Below, one piece after another: positions 36,291-50,100 of a DNA stretch of 64,000 bases. How positions within the stretch are numbered: the stretch's first letter is position 1; the number at the start of each line of letters is the position of its first letter. The position numbers and the translations under genes are program-made. The notes below the pieces were generated by a model. The model saw only the letters and a program-made list of their open reading frames with translations, did not search any database and had not been told where the DNA came from. Source of the DNA: Certhia americana (taxonomy: Eukaryota; Chordata; Aves; Passeriformes; Certhiidae); NCBI GenBank assembly GCA_018697195.1, contig CM031858.1:77524818-77588817 (forward strand), given 5' to 3'.

Positions 36291-39200
36291 CACACCCAGG
36301 TAACAAGATGGACATATATTACTGCACAAGCACTATAATTTCTGAAATCATTGTAATAATAATACAAATTATACAATAGAAATACATAACTTTCCTAACT
36401 TTCCTGATAGGTCGGTAGGAAAACTTTCACATAATTATTATAAACATATTTACAGCCAATGGTTATATTTCTCTGAAAGACTGTAATTATTTAGATGGAT
36501 CTGGGGAATAGTTCTTAGGCAAGTTATTTTTAATTTGTTACCTTCCTCTTGTACTTGATTCATTTATTCTCCCAAATCCTGTGTTGTTAGAACTGTTTAT
36601 TGTCGAGTGCTGTCTGTTCATTGCAGTGCTGTCTTGCAAGCAGCAAATGAACACTTGGAGTGACCACAAAGAGATATTTTTTGTACAACAAATGCAATAA
36701 CATTTTTGAAACATCAGGGAAAAAGGAAATGCCCATAATTTGTCAGATCAGGGGAACAAAAGAGTTTGAATGAGAAATTCAGAGAGGAAAACCAGAAATA
36801 TATCTTGACAGACACTTCTGCTGAAATGAATGTAACTTTAAAAATAGAACAAGTATAATTATTTGTCATGCCCTTATTTCCTCGCAAAACCACAAACACC
36901 TTTGTCATACATAGCACAAGAAAAAAGTATACAAAGACTAATGTAATTTTTTCAATTGCTTCTTCTTCTTTCTATGCTGATACGATATTTTGAAGAATTT
37001 CAGAGTACTTAAGATACATACAATTAAAAAGTTTTGCTTTTGAAAGCAGCTATCTTAATGAACTGTGTCATTTTATATGTTTAAGTGTTATGCCTTTAGA
37101 CTGCAACAAGAATACTCAATACTAAAACCACTAAGACACTCTAGTGGAATTATCACGGTTGGTAAAGCTGCACTTATTTTAATAAAGAAACACTAAATTT
37201 GAAGCAACCTAAGCCAGTATTTAAATATTTAATCATAATTTCTAAATATTAGAGGAAACAAAAGTATCTAAAGAAGCAATTAGAAAAATGTGATTAATTT
37301 GTGATAATTAAGTTCCTTTCTAGCTTAAAATAGCATGAGAACTATTCTCAATTTTGATTGTTTTTTATTTGCTTTACGATTCAGTTGGGGGGTGGGGGTT
37401 GTGATTTTCCCAAAGTTAGTAAGCAGAAAATATTGATGTAATTTGATAAAATGCAGTAGAAGAAGAAGAATGTGAGAATGACCAGAAATTACTAATTATA
37501 TTTCTCTAATTTCACATTTAAAAGTTGTTTTGACTTTGGAATAGTAAGTTTGATTAGAAGGAAAGTTTTATTAGAATTGCAAAAATCTCAGTGAAATTAC
37601 CAGCAGCAACACATACAGTTTGCATAGGAATATCTGTCCTCCAAATAATGCTCTTCATTAGCCAAAAGTAGAGTAACAATTTACAAAGTGCATGGGAATT
37701 TTTTGGTAGTATACCTGAAGTTTTGCATATGAAAGTGATGAAGATTCACTGTACATAAAGGCATGCTCTGGACCATCCCTGCTCGTGGAATTTTAACTGG
37801 AAGATGTTCTGGAGAATCTTCTGGTGGAATAAATCAACAAAGGGTGTAAAACAAACTTGAGAGATAAACTGCATAGGCTAGGACCATTCTCCAGATCCAT
37901 CTAAATAGCAACAATTTTCTGTAGTAATATGACATTTAGGTAGAAATATTTTTATAATAATTATGTGAAGAACTGCCTCTTAACCCATCAGGAAAGTTAG
38001 AAAAGCTATGTAGTCTCATAAGCTCCAATCGCATGCGTCAAAACACAACTAAAAAAAATTGTTTGTTTTATTGTAAAGGTAACCTTTATAACAGATCACT
38101 CTCCATTTCTATGCCCTTTCGAAAGGCCTATATGTTCCTTTGAGCTCCACAAAATCTTGCAAAAGGGTATTGCAGTAAATAACAGTAATTTAGAGTCAGA
38201 GTGATCATTCATGCTGTATACTCATTTTGTGCTTGACGTGATCTCAGATAAATAACATCCATGCACATATCTCAACCAGCCTCATATCACATCATAATTT
38301 CTCATGTGAGTCATCAGGGTGTACTGCTTCTAGACAGTAGTTCTGGAGCTAAATTAGTTTTTTTCTAGTGATGACAAAACACATGATAGCAAATGCTTAC
38401 AGTAAAAGGTTTTTTATACTGCTGAACTAATTAACATTAGTCAATTTTGCTGTAACCCACTTGAAAGTTAATTTAAGAATTAAAAAGAAATTGTTTGAAA
38501 ATGTCTAAACAAGAGTACATCTGAGCACTGAAAACCAGCAGACAAGAACTCTTTCTGGTTTTAAATGTCCATTGGTATATTTTATATACATGGAAGCAGA
38601 CATTCTAGAGGGGAAAGCAGCACCACTTGCTGTTTTCAGTTAAAGGAGGTATGCACATTGCTTCTCTCACTCTGGACACACTTTCTGAATTGGTTTGTGT
38701 GAAATGACTATGCAGATGTTTCCAGCTGAAGGCAAATGCTCAGAATGTATTAAGCCACTCAGTGCTGCCAAATAGGGAAAGATTTGGACACAAATTGTCT
38801 GGACTAGTAATAACTCACAATATTTCAATTGCCTACAGGTAGGTATTAGATGCCTAAAGATTTACATTGTGGTTTTGTGGATTTTGGATTTAAACCAGAT
38901 GCTTACATTGATCCTAAATCCTTTGTGGATTTGAGCATATTTATGCATGTAAGTATACATATACATTTAAGTATTACTAGTAATGCCTTTCTCTTTCTGC
39001 TGTCTCTAAATGGAATCAGATGAAGATCCTTGACGGCCTTCTCTGTCCTGCTTACAGAGAAAGGGTTACACATTCTTTAGAAACTCATAACAAAATATTT
39101 AAAAAAGCAAATGTTATTTTTATTAGGTACTGAGATGTCTTTCATAGTCTTTCTCTTGATATACAACCCCTTAAAAACTTTTTAAATGTACATTTTGCAC

Positions 39201-40295
39201 CTAAATATTTAAGAAGCAGTTGAATCATTTTTCTGACTTTGATTAAATGACCTATAATAGCTATAGGGCAGAATCTCATCTTTATTTATTCATTTCCCTT
39301 TCTTTTTTTCAGAGTCATCAAATTTCATTCCCCTTGACTCTTTCTTTCCTACCACAAGCTTCCCACACTGTTTAAAATTAGGTCTCTGTGTTACAGCTAT
39401 TGTTATCCTTCCAGTTTCACAAAAATCACTAACTATAATCTGAAGTTAGTTTAGCTTCTGATGAGTAGGGCATAAAAAGTAAATCCAAAAAAGAGAGTGT
39501 CTTGCCTAGAAGAACAAGCAGGCCCTTCTTCAAGGAGTTATTAAAATGGAGATTGTGTTATTTACAAAGACTTCTGTCATAATGCCCCACAGACACTTTG
39601 TTTTCATTCTGGGAGGTGAGAGACGCAAGGCAGAAAAAAGGTCTTATCTCTCTGTAGACTGCTCTTTTATTGAGAGAAAGCTGGTATCAGTTAAAATGAG
39701 CAGAGATACTGCATTTCTTCAGGTGTAAGTTAGAGCATGGTTTTGGTCCAGTAAATGCCTAAGCACTAAAAATTTAAATGCTCAAATGTAATTACAGAAT
39801 AAAAGGGCAAGCGTTCTTCTGTGATGACGAACTCAGGAAGTTCTGCACAAATGTAAAAAACCACAGACTTCGTTCATCTCATTTTGGTTTTGGAGAACAC
39901 AAAAGAAGTATTTTTAGACTCCTTAAATCAAAAATATAGGGGTACTAATACCAAATAACATTTTTATTAGGGCAGAAATCGGTCATGAAAAAAAGTCTTC
40001 TCATGTATAAGGAACTTCAGAGCACCTTTACTGCTGTAATAAATATTAAATTGGAGCCATCAGAACCTGATATAATCCTCTGAAGTTCAGAAAATTAACT
40101 GATAATGAAGTGGGAAAGAAAAAATCATGCAGTACCATCTGCCATGATCTTTTCTTAATATGGCAGATTACATTTTATGGCCAGAAAAATCTCTCTAAAA
40201 TTTAAAATGTGACCTTCCAATAATGCAGGTTTGCGTAAAAAAAATGACTAGCAATAAGATGATACAGTGAAAGAAGCCTTAAAATCTGATAAAAG

Positions 40296-40326
<31 letters not shown>

Positions 40327-42696
40327 AACACAAAATGAGGTGCCAGCATAAATTTGCATAAAATTGTCTACTTATCATTTTTAATAGAGAAGTGGCTAAA
40401 AATAATGAAATTTTAGGGTAATTACTACCTGTGAAGCAATTTAAATGCTGTCAAAGTTAACATTATAGTTCAAGAGAACAGTTATGATACTTCTTCTTGG
40501 CTGTTAGAGAAAAAATACACAAAAATTGGTTACTTCATAACTTATATCTGTCCAGGTATATAGAGTAACAATTTTGTGAATACCTTTGACTTCTGAATGT
40601 GAGGAAAAAATCTGGAAAGAAAAAGCAGGCAGACTGTGTCTTCTTTAAGTTTCCTTGATTAAAAAAAAATTGTGTATAAAGCCCCCCAAAAAATTCATAA
40701 TTCTGTACTCCACAAGGTGTGTCAGTGCTTGATATCTGCAATTAACCAGTCAGTGCCTTCAGTTCTTACACACTGGATTTCAGCACAGAGCTGCTGGAAA
40801 GTCAGTAGTAACATTAAGCAAGTAGTGAATTTCTCTTTTTCACTACAGTCTCTCTGATAAAAGTGAGAAGAAATTGTGATTTTCAAACTTGAAAAGTGCT
40901 CACACATCCCTTGTCCATTGTACATTCATTTCAAGTTGGTAAATGTTATTTCCAAAATATTTTGTGCTATCTGCAGAAACAAATTCAGTGAGAGAAAATA
41001 GAAGCTGTGAACTTGAAAAAAAATCACTGAAAATAGGAGAAAGATTTACAGCAAGATATGGGAAAAGAAGAAGGACCTTAATGTATGGTTATGTGGAAGC
41101 TGACAAACTAATTTCACCTGTGCTCTGAGCCAGTGGGGTACAAACCATTTCTGATCCGAATCATGCAGCTACATTTGTAAATGCAGATCCAATGCTAGTA
41201 AGTCCACCTGAAAAATAAACTTTTTATCATGGCCATTCCTACATTTTTCTATGTTCCTGTCACTTTGGAACTTGGAAATGGAACTGCTTGAAAATCAAAG
41301 GGGTGATTTTCAAAGTATGGGAAGAGAAATGGCTCTCAGCAGAGCAGAGCAATCTGACCAGCAGTTACAGCTGAAAAAAAAAAGGTATCATTATATATAT
41401 ATAAAGCTGGTGACTATCTGGCTTCTATCTGTCTTGGCTAATGCAGTTCAGCTCTGGAGTCAGGAAAATAGGTATTTGGAGATGAGAAAAAAATACTTCA
41501 ATTGCAAAAAAAAATCTTAATGATTTTCAAGATGTCACCAGGATTCTGTCATTCTCTGTACCGACACACATTTTTTTCATAAACTAGTAGCTAAAAAAAT
41601 GTAATAACACATTTAAAAATGTTCTCTTATATGTACATGTGACAACTGAATGCACAGAATACTAATATTGAAATAGTTCTAAGTACAAATTTAATATCTA
41701 ACTAGACATCAGTGACCCACACACTAGCTACTTAAGTTTATTTCAGAAGAAATGAAACTTTAAAGCACTTTAAAGTAAGCTTTATTTGCTTATCACAGTC
41801 CTTTCCAAATGACTCTGCAAAATTTATTTTTTATACACAGTGCAATTTCAAATATTTTACATTTGTCACATTTGCACAAAGACCACAGTTGAATATATCT
41901 TTATTAATTCTAATTATTTTTTCATGTTTCTTCATAATTTATATTATGTATAAATAACATAGGTCAATCTTTTTTTTCAAAACATATAATCCCATGTATA
42001 TAATTACAACACAATTATTTGTGACACGACACTTCAATGAAGGAGAAAATACAAGTGATTTCACAGAGCGCACACACACACTTAAAAATCCCTGATGTTT
42101 TAATAAGATACATGAGCAGGATAATTCTGAACATACAATACTACACCTGAGAGTTCAGATTTTAACCTGACTTAAAATGTACTCCCTTAAAATTAAAACT
42201 TCAACTATGACAACTGGAATTATGTTCAACTTGCTTTATTAAAAGAAAACAACCAAAAAAACCCCAACAAACAAACATACATTTAAAAAAAAAAAAACAT
42301 AAACCAGAACAACAATAACAACCACCAAAAGAAAACTCAAAAAAACCCCAAAACAAACAAAAAAAACCCAAATATAAATCCAAAGTAAATAGCTGAGATT
42401 TTTAACAAATTTTTAGGCAAGTTTTGAATCAGGCTTTAAGTAATTGAATAAGCTAATGTTATTTAGACTTTAAACACCGATAAGTTTTCTTTGAGACTAC
42501 TGTTAAAAGGCAACTTTTAATTTCTGTAATTTCAAATAATTCTTTTAGCATAGCTGTAACAGTTATCAATATTATAGTGAAATTAATTTTTAAACCTTTA
42601 TTTTAATTAAGGGTGCTTTTCATTTGGGGTATTTACTAGTTATGGATAGGCAAAATAGCCAGATATACATGGAGGGGATGCATGTGTGTCTCTGTC

Positions 42697-42698
<2 letters not shown>
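36291..42698. other. AT-rich non-coding stretch
   Basis: No supported gene. It contains an A-rich run near 40293-40325 and an A/C-rich low-complexity tract at 42240-42375. Open frames are at most 89 codons and not coding-like. Confidence 0.5.

Positions 42699-42755
<57 letters not shown>
42699..42755 (+). repeat. (TG)28 dinucleotide microsatellite
   Basis: Uninterrupted TG/CA repeat of about 28 units, preceded by a short imperfect TG/TC stretch. It creates spurious open frames of about 80 codons on both strands. Confidence 0.97.
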
Positions 42756-42757
<2 letters not shown>

Positions 42758-43020
42758 TTTTTTTGGTTGTGTCAGACAATCAGAATGTAATAGAAACAAT
42801 TTTAGGAAGAACAGTAATTTACAAAAACTAGTGCACATACTAGTACACAGTTTGACTGGCAATATATAATTAGGAGGAGTCTTTTAGATGTGGTATAATA
42901 TTAAATCTATTGTACCAATACATGTTCCAAGTTGAATTGCTTTAAACTCAAATTTCTACCCCACATCAGAAATCATCACTGGACTTTGGAGATCAGATTT
43001 CATGTCTTTATATGTTTTAG

Positions 43021-43237
43021 TAGAAATTCTTAACTCGGAGAGTGGTGAAACACCAGAACAGTTTTCCAGAGAAATTGTGGCTGCCCCATCCTTGGAAGTG
43101 TTTCAGGCACTCTTGGTTGGAGCCCTGAGTAACCTGGTCTAGTGAATGGAATCCCTTCCCATGGGGAGATGGGGGGTTGGAATGAGATGATCTTTAAGGA
43201 CCCTTTAAAGCCTAACAATTCCACCTTTCTATGAAAT
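43021..43237 (+). repeat. CR1 LINE 3' end fragment
   Basis: Plus-orientation CR1 tail. The order is 'gagagtggtgaaacaccaga', 'ttgtggctgccccatccttg', 'gaagtgtttcaggcac', 'aacctggtctagtgaatgga', 'gttggaatgagatgatcttt' and a final 'tctatgaaatt'. Confidence 0.87.
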
Positions 43238-46200
43238 TATATTTATTTTCTAATTATATTTGAACATTTTATCTTAAATATCCTGCTGATTCTATGTTCT
43301 AAATTCCTGTGATATTTTTTACAACAAAGAAAAAAATGTACCATTAAAATATCACTATATTAATTAGGTGGTTAAAATATACTCTGACTTCAAAATATAC
43401 TGACTTCACGCACTGCCTAATTTAACAGCAAAGCCTAAATATTGAAGTCACTAACTGAACTCTAACTGACAGGTCTTCAAAAAAACATAAAAGGAATGTT
43501 AGTTTTACAGTTTCCAATAGGAGGTAATGGAGTAGATTACTAAACTCCTCTTTAATCAACATTTCCCTGTTTTGAATATTTATGCAAGTACTTTTCCATG
43601 TTTGAAAATCAGCTTTACCTCATTAACCAAAAGGTGGTTTAGATTGTGGCAACTTGCCACAAAGTAAAAACTGAACAGGAAAATTTACAGGATACAAATT
43701 CCTTGGCAATCATAAAAAACATTTGAAAATTCTTTTTGAAGATGAATACTTCAGCAACCCAGTAGGCAGATGTGTTGCTTTTTGAAGGTTTTCCTTCTTA
43801 GATGCAGTTGCACAAAACAGATGGATGGATCAGAATTAGGCCACATTTTACTTTCTTTCAAAGAAGCAGAGAGTGTACACGTGTGCTTATGCAAGGCAGA
43901 AATTTTCTGAGAACAGTTAAATACTAATCTAGTATAATGGGAAAAATTGCTGAGTATTATTACCTCATTAAGATACAGTAATCTACTTTCATTCTCTGGA
44001 ATTGGTTCCTCGGCAAAAAAAAACCCAAAACAAGCAGGCTATATGTTTCATCTAGTCACCAAAGAGAATTTTACTCTTCTACAAGTACTCAGAATTCACC
44101 ATTCTCTGTAATTTTCTTGGGGTAATTTTAAGATATGGTTTTATTTCCTTCTGCTGGGAACATGGAAAAACTGCTTTAATTTCAAGAAGATGCTAATTAA
44201 ACCAGCTATTTATTGAAGTTGGTAAATTTTGCACTCAGGAATGAAAGCCCATGACACCAGTGTTTGAACATCTTTATCACTGGTCTACATGAACAAAAAA
44301 CCTAACAAAAACAGCGATTAGAAGTAAAAAAATAGGTTTCTATTTGAAAAATATCATGTAGATGTAGTGTTTACTATTTTCTAGTGCTTTGCTTATGGTA
44401 GTTCACGTTGAAGGTACATCTTTGGACATGTGGATAAATAAATCTTGCTTCCTATTGCTGTATTAATGGCAAGTTATCACCATAACCACAAAACATGGTT
44501 GTGTAACCTTCCAGATCTCAATAAAACATCTACGTAGCTTTATATGTAGAATAAAATTAAACAGTTGATAGATATGTAACATACTATATGGTCATCATTT
44601 TTTTAATATGAGCCATAAACAGAAGTAGGAAGAAAAATTAGCTTCCTAAACATTTGGCATTCTTCTACTGCAATTAAGCTAAAATACTTTACTATGAAAA
44701 CTAAAGAAAAATAAACTTCTGTGAGAGGGTAAATCAAATAAACCAAAATTTTTATAACAGTTAACTAGTGCTGAAAATACAATTCTGTGTAATCTGTGAC
44801 TTTATAATGAAGCAAACATATCCTGTTAGCAGAAAACATTAATTAGAAATGAAGAAAAAAATCACAATGAATTGTGATTGTGAATACTCAAAGCCCATTT
44901 TCAGCCTGCAGTGTGTCTATGAAAAGATAATGATTTCTTTTGTTGTATTTTGGTTTTCCAAATTTCTGACCTATTAAAATTATCTCCTGTAAGATAGATG
45001 GTAAAAACTAATTCTCATACTTCACACTAAGTAAATTTTTAGTCTTATAAATAATGCGGGTCCTTGCATAGTATGGCAGATTTTGCCAACAGATTTATCA
45101 TCAGAGATAAGAATTCTGGAAAATTCTTTATAAATTTATGGGGTCATTGAGTCTACATGTAACAGTAGCACTTAGTAACACTAAAATAGATTGGATAAGG
45201 AAAAAAGTAAAAAGTAAACATGGAAAGATTAGGGATGACATTCTTTCGTCATTTTGAAGGTTATGAAGAAACATTTCTTTGTTACACAAGACGTGACCTG
45301 AGTCACTTAAAAGAGAATACACAGATTGGCACATGATGATCCAATCGCTGAAGAATTCTCAGTCTGTTTCCTCTTAATTTTGGAATGATTTCCCAGGTAC
45401 TTTTAATAAAGTGGCCTTTAAAGTACTAGAGTTTTGGATGTTACTGCTACCAAAGACTAGGGAGCCTACATACTATGTTCAAATGGCTATTTTAAGAATG
45501 CTGTTCAGACAGGGCACATAAACCTCTAATGTTCCCAGGAGTCCATGTTTGGGAACATGCCCCTAGCAAGCTATCAATTTTATTTCTCTAAATCATAAGG
45601 AACAATATGTATGTTCAGATCCCATCCTGACAAAAGTCAGTATGTAGATGATGTGCTTGGATGTGCTTGTGGTTTTTTCAGCTAAATACATCTTAACAGT
45701 ATCACCTCACCACAGTCAGACATTTTAAACCTTGTACTTTTACAGTATTCTTCATACCTACTGTTCAGGAGAGAAATATATTTCATTATATTTTTTTTAT
45801 TATATTTTTCTAATATAAATAATTATTGAAAATATTAAGAATTTTTTATTTCACTAAATACATTGTTGGTTGATTTCCAGTGGAAGTCAAGGAAGAATAT
45901 TTTAAATTTGAGCATAATCTCTTTACATTTAAACTGATAGCTCTTTTTATAAATTGATTTGCTAATATGCTAATATGTGTAAATCTGAATTAGTGGTTGG
46001 CTTTTTCATTCACACTTATTACTGTACATCTTCATTTCAGAAATGCTGGCATCCATTCCCAATTGATGTTAGATGCTGCTATCAAGTTAAGGGCTATGTT
46101 TCCCTTTTTGAAGTCATTTTAGTTTTGCTTCTTTCAATGGCACATTTTATTTTGGCTATTTTTTTCTCTCAGAATTTCATCAGTTGTTCATCCAAGTGGG

Positions 46201-47000
46201 AAAATTAAATTCAAGAACTTTCCTGCTCAAATTTTCTTTATATGCTATGGCTTTTATTGCCCAGAAATTGTTCTATTTATTTCTAAAAGCTGGGTTTTTT
46301 CCTGACATCTCTCAAGCCTATATATTCTTCAGGCAACATATAATCAGATTTCTCTAACTTGCCGCTTTTGGTACTAACTTTCTTCTCCTCTCTGAAGTTT
46401 TATCTTGTAATATTCATTCATCAGTTCCTTGGTTTCTGCTGTCCAATAAATACCAACATGCAACTACTTTTTTCTCAAGGCCCTCTCCTCATGAGTTTTC
46501 TGGTATGATTTTTTTTCCTTGGGCAATGAGACTACCAATAACACATGTGAATCAGTTAAAACAACTTTAAAAATTTAGTTTTACCTAAAAACATTTCCTT
46601 TGATCAAATCTCTAAATATAGGAAGCATACATTTGTGCATCCATGGCAAGAACATCCATAAAATAATCCATATGAGATTTTGCAAAGAAAGGTTTTATTT
46701 TTAACAGGTTAATTTTAACACTTGTTTCTTGAATATCAGTGCCAATGAGGATGTCAATACTTCCACAGCACAAAATCTTAGTAGAGTGGAGATTTCCAAG
46801 CAGGGATTCTTTCAAAGAGCTTCCAACACTTCCATGCTTTCTTTACCTCAACTGCAAAGTGTTAAGAGTGGCTGTTCACACTGGAAGGGATAAAGGGGGT
46901 CTTCCTGTCTTTGCATATAACCTAGGCCTGTCTGTCAAGGTAGAAGAGGGGAAGAAAAGAAGCCTCTGGGGCAAATTTACTGTGTCTTTTTGATGTTTAA
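43238..47000. other. AT-rich non-coding stretch
   Basis: No supported gene, RNA or clear repeat. Open frames are at most 84 codons. Confidence 0.5.
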
Positions 47001-47185
47001 AGGGGCCCTGTAAGAAAGATGAAGTCTGTTAGCAGGACCTACTGTGATCAGACAAAGGGTAACAGTTTTAAACTAGAAAAGGGTAGATTCAGGTTAGATA
47101 TAAGGAAGATATTTTTATGATGAGGATGGTGAATTATAGGAACAGGTAACCCCGAGAGGTTTTAGATGTGCCACTGTTGGAAACA
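47001..47185 (+). repeat. CR1 LINE fragment
   Basis: Plus-strand CR1 blocks 'ttttaaactagaaaagggta', 'aggttagatataaggaagat' and 'ggaacaggtaaccccgagag' are in the order expected near the 3' end. The fragment stops before the terminal tail. Confidence 0.75.
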
Positions 47186-50100
47186 ATGAGAAGAGAGAAG
47201 CAAGCAAACCATCTGTAAATGGTGGGCCTCTTTTTAACATGAGGAGGTAGGAACGGACAGGCACAGGGATTATCTTTTCAAACAGATTAAAATCTATTGT
47301 GGGACAAAAAAGAAAAATTCTAAAATGTATTGCTCAAAGGAATTTATCAACATATCTCCACTAAGGCTGCAAATTATGCTACTGAGTACAACAGTCAGCA
47401 ACTGTTCTCTGCCTATAAAGACAAATAGTGAAATTGAGCTTGTCTTTGTATAGTTACATACCTTCCTATCCTACTAGAGAAGGCATAACTAATCCATGTT
47501 GCCAGCTGGGGACAGCCCCTGTCCTATGCTCGTCACTGAAATCATGCCTGGGCATCATTTCAGAGTACACCAATTTGACTGAGACTGAAACCACCGCAGT
47601 GTGAGTGCAAGGAGAGCAGGCTTAGAGAGGCATGCAAAGTAGTACTCCCCAGAGTGTTAGCCCTGCTTTCTATGGTTTAGGCATAACTGAAATGTCTGAA
47701 TCTGGGGTCATTAGTCTGTTTAGGTATGAGCTTCTGAAAAAATCTAATAATCTGATGCGAGTAGCTCATGCTGGATTCTTAAAGCTCTGTTTTCCAGGAT
47801 ATCTGTTATAGGGCTGTATCTCAAAGTAATGGAGCAGAAGGAATGAGATAGTAAATATAAATGCCAGAAAGTATTCATGGTAATAGGTTTCTCTGAAATA
47901 TTTAAGAGTCTGTTAGATTTCATTTTAACATACATTCTTATGTTTTATATTGTGTTTCATCTATAATCTGAGCATTCTTGAGTCAAGCATGATGGATGAA
48001 TCTTCAAATAAAAGACCAATGACTTTTTTTGCTCAGGCCATGATGGTTGTGATCTACACTGCAGAGTCTTCTAGCTCATTTTTCAAAATGTTAGGTATGG
48101 TTTCAGTGACATATTCACTCCAAATTGTATTATTTCCTAATGTTAGTCTACATGTTAAACAGACAAAACAACCACAAAGGGCTGTCACTGCATTGTCTAC
48201 AATCTTCCAAATGAATTGCTTTTATATACTTATTATCTTCACTCCAGTAGAAATTTTTTTGTTGTTAACGAGATTTAAATTAATTGAAACCTGAGCCTTA
48301 CCTTCATTTTTCTTGTAGCTGTGGAATCCACAATACTCTGTGAACTAATGGAATAGCACTTTAAAGAGCATAGATAGCTTTAGAAAAGGTAGACACTAAA
48401 CACATGGACATGAATAGGATGCCAGTGAGGAACCAGCTTTGAGGTTTGGGTATAAAACGTTCACAAGAACTCATATTGCTAATTAACCTGAGCCCTGAGT
48501 ATATGATCAGTCATTTTGTATTTCACTAAAGTGCACTCATTCTATGAATAAACAGACTTGAAATTACACTTCTTTAACACCTATGAGAGTACTACATTTA
48601 GAACAGTAGTAAAAATGGAGTCTATTTGAGGGAAGTAAGCAATAATAACTGGAAAGTAAGCAACAAGTACATCGCATAAAACTAAGATTACAGTTATGGA
48701 TGTTCTTATGAGTTGCTAAATCTTGATTCTTTCATTTTTGTTCACTGTGAGAGAAAATGAATCTAGGATTGAGACACTGAAGAGATAAGTAATTTTATTA
48801 ACTGCTGCTCCATAGGCTCACTGCCAAACTACAAGTGAAGCTTGTGAAATGTTTGAAAATGCTGCATGCATAAAGACAATGTCCTCCAGTCAGTGTACAG
48901 TCTGTTCAGAAGGCTGAAAGCCATGAGGTGGTGAATAAAAATCAACATTCACATTTTACTCAACAAAAATATTCTAGCTTTTGGTAAAGTGTCACATTTA
49001 ACAACATGACAGAACATACTCTAATATGGGAATAAAAGTGCTAATTAAAACTTCTCTTCCTTCAGTCTCACTGTTGTTTCATTATTTTCCCCTCAATCCC
49101 TGAAAACATCAAATGCCTTTCAACACAGTTGAACAATTAAAACATTTGCAATAGGAACTTTGGAACAAAATATATTTCAACTCACAGTAGTACACTGAAT
49201 TAATAACTGAGAGAGCTTTTTCTCACTAAACACTTTGAAGGTAGCATCCACATAATAATTTGAGACGCTAAAACAGGGAAACATTGAAATTTGTACCAAA
49301 AGTAAAAAAAATTGCAATTCATATATTTCTGGAGATCTGTAACCATGAATATTGTCAATTATATACAGCTCAATTCCAGAAAGTGAGGGAATCTCATGGG
49401 TCTTTCAAGAATATGAAAAAAACTCATCTGCAGACTAGGCAACTCATCCCATCTTCACCTTTTCTTTCAGGATGATCTAGATGCTCTTTAAAATGCAAGA
49501 ATGAAAAAACTTACAAATCTGTTTAATTGGAAAAATGGCTTTGACCATGTAATCACCTGTATGACTTTAGAAATAATTAATAGAATCAAAATATTTTGAC
49601 TAATGTAGCCTAGTTCTCTCACAGCAGGCAAGTACTGATCATAAATAATACAGGAAAAAAATTTCATTACAGTAAGTGTTTGGTTTGGTTTGGTGTTGGT
49701 TTTTACCACATTTAAGTGATTTTTCAATAATATTAAAATCAATGTGCAAGGGCTTCTTGCAAAGAATTTATCTCATCTTTTCAGCTGGTATAACTGACAT
49801 AAAAAATACATATATTGTAAAAACTTCATTGCTTATCAGAGTTTTTCATTTATGGTTCCTTTTTGTGTCACTGGGTTCACTGCTTTTAATATTTCTCATG
49901 ATAGCATTGGCCATTTCCCAACAAAGAATAAGAAAGATGAGTGAAACTAACTTTTGATTACTTTTGACTCTCAAAAGGGAACATTTGTTTTCATAATATT
50001 GAAATAGATTCTACTCATGGTTAAGTAATTCACCTTTTTCTTCACAAATAAAGATTAACAGGATATATAGAAAGAAGAAACCTCCAGGAATATTTTGGAA

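Noticed and set aside
42620..42869. 80-codon frames of alternating Cys-Val or His-Thr
   Set aside because: Translation of the (TG)n microsatellite.
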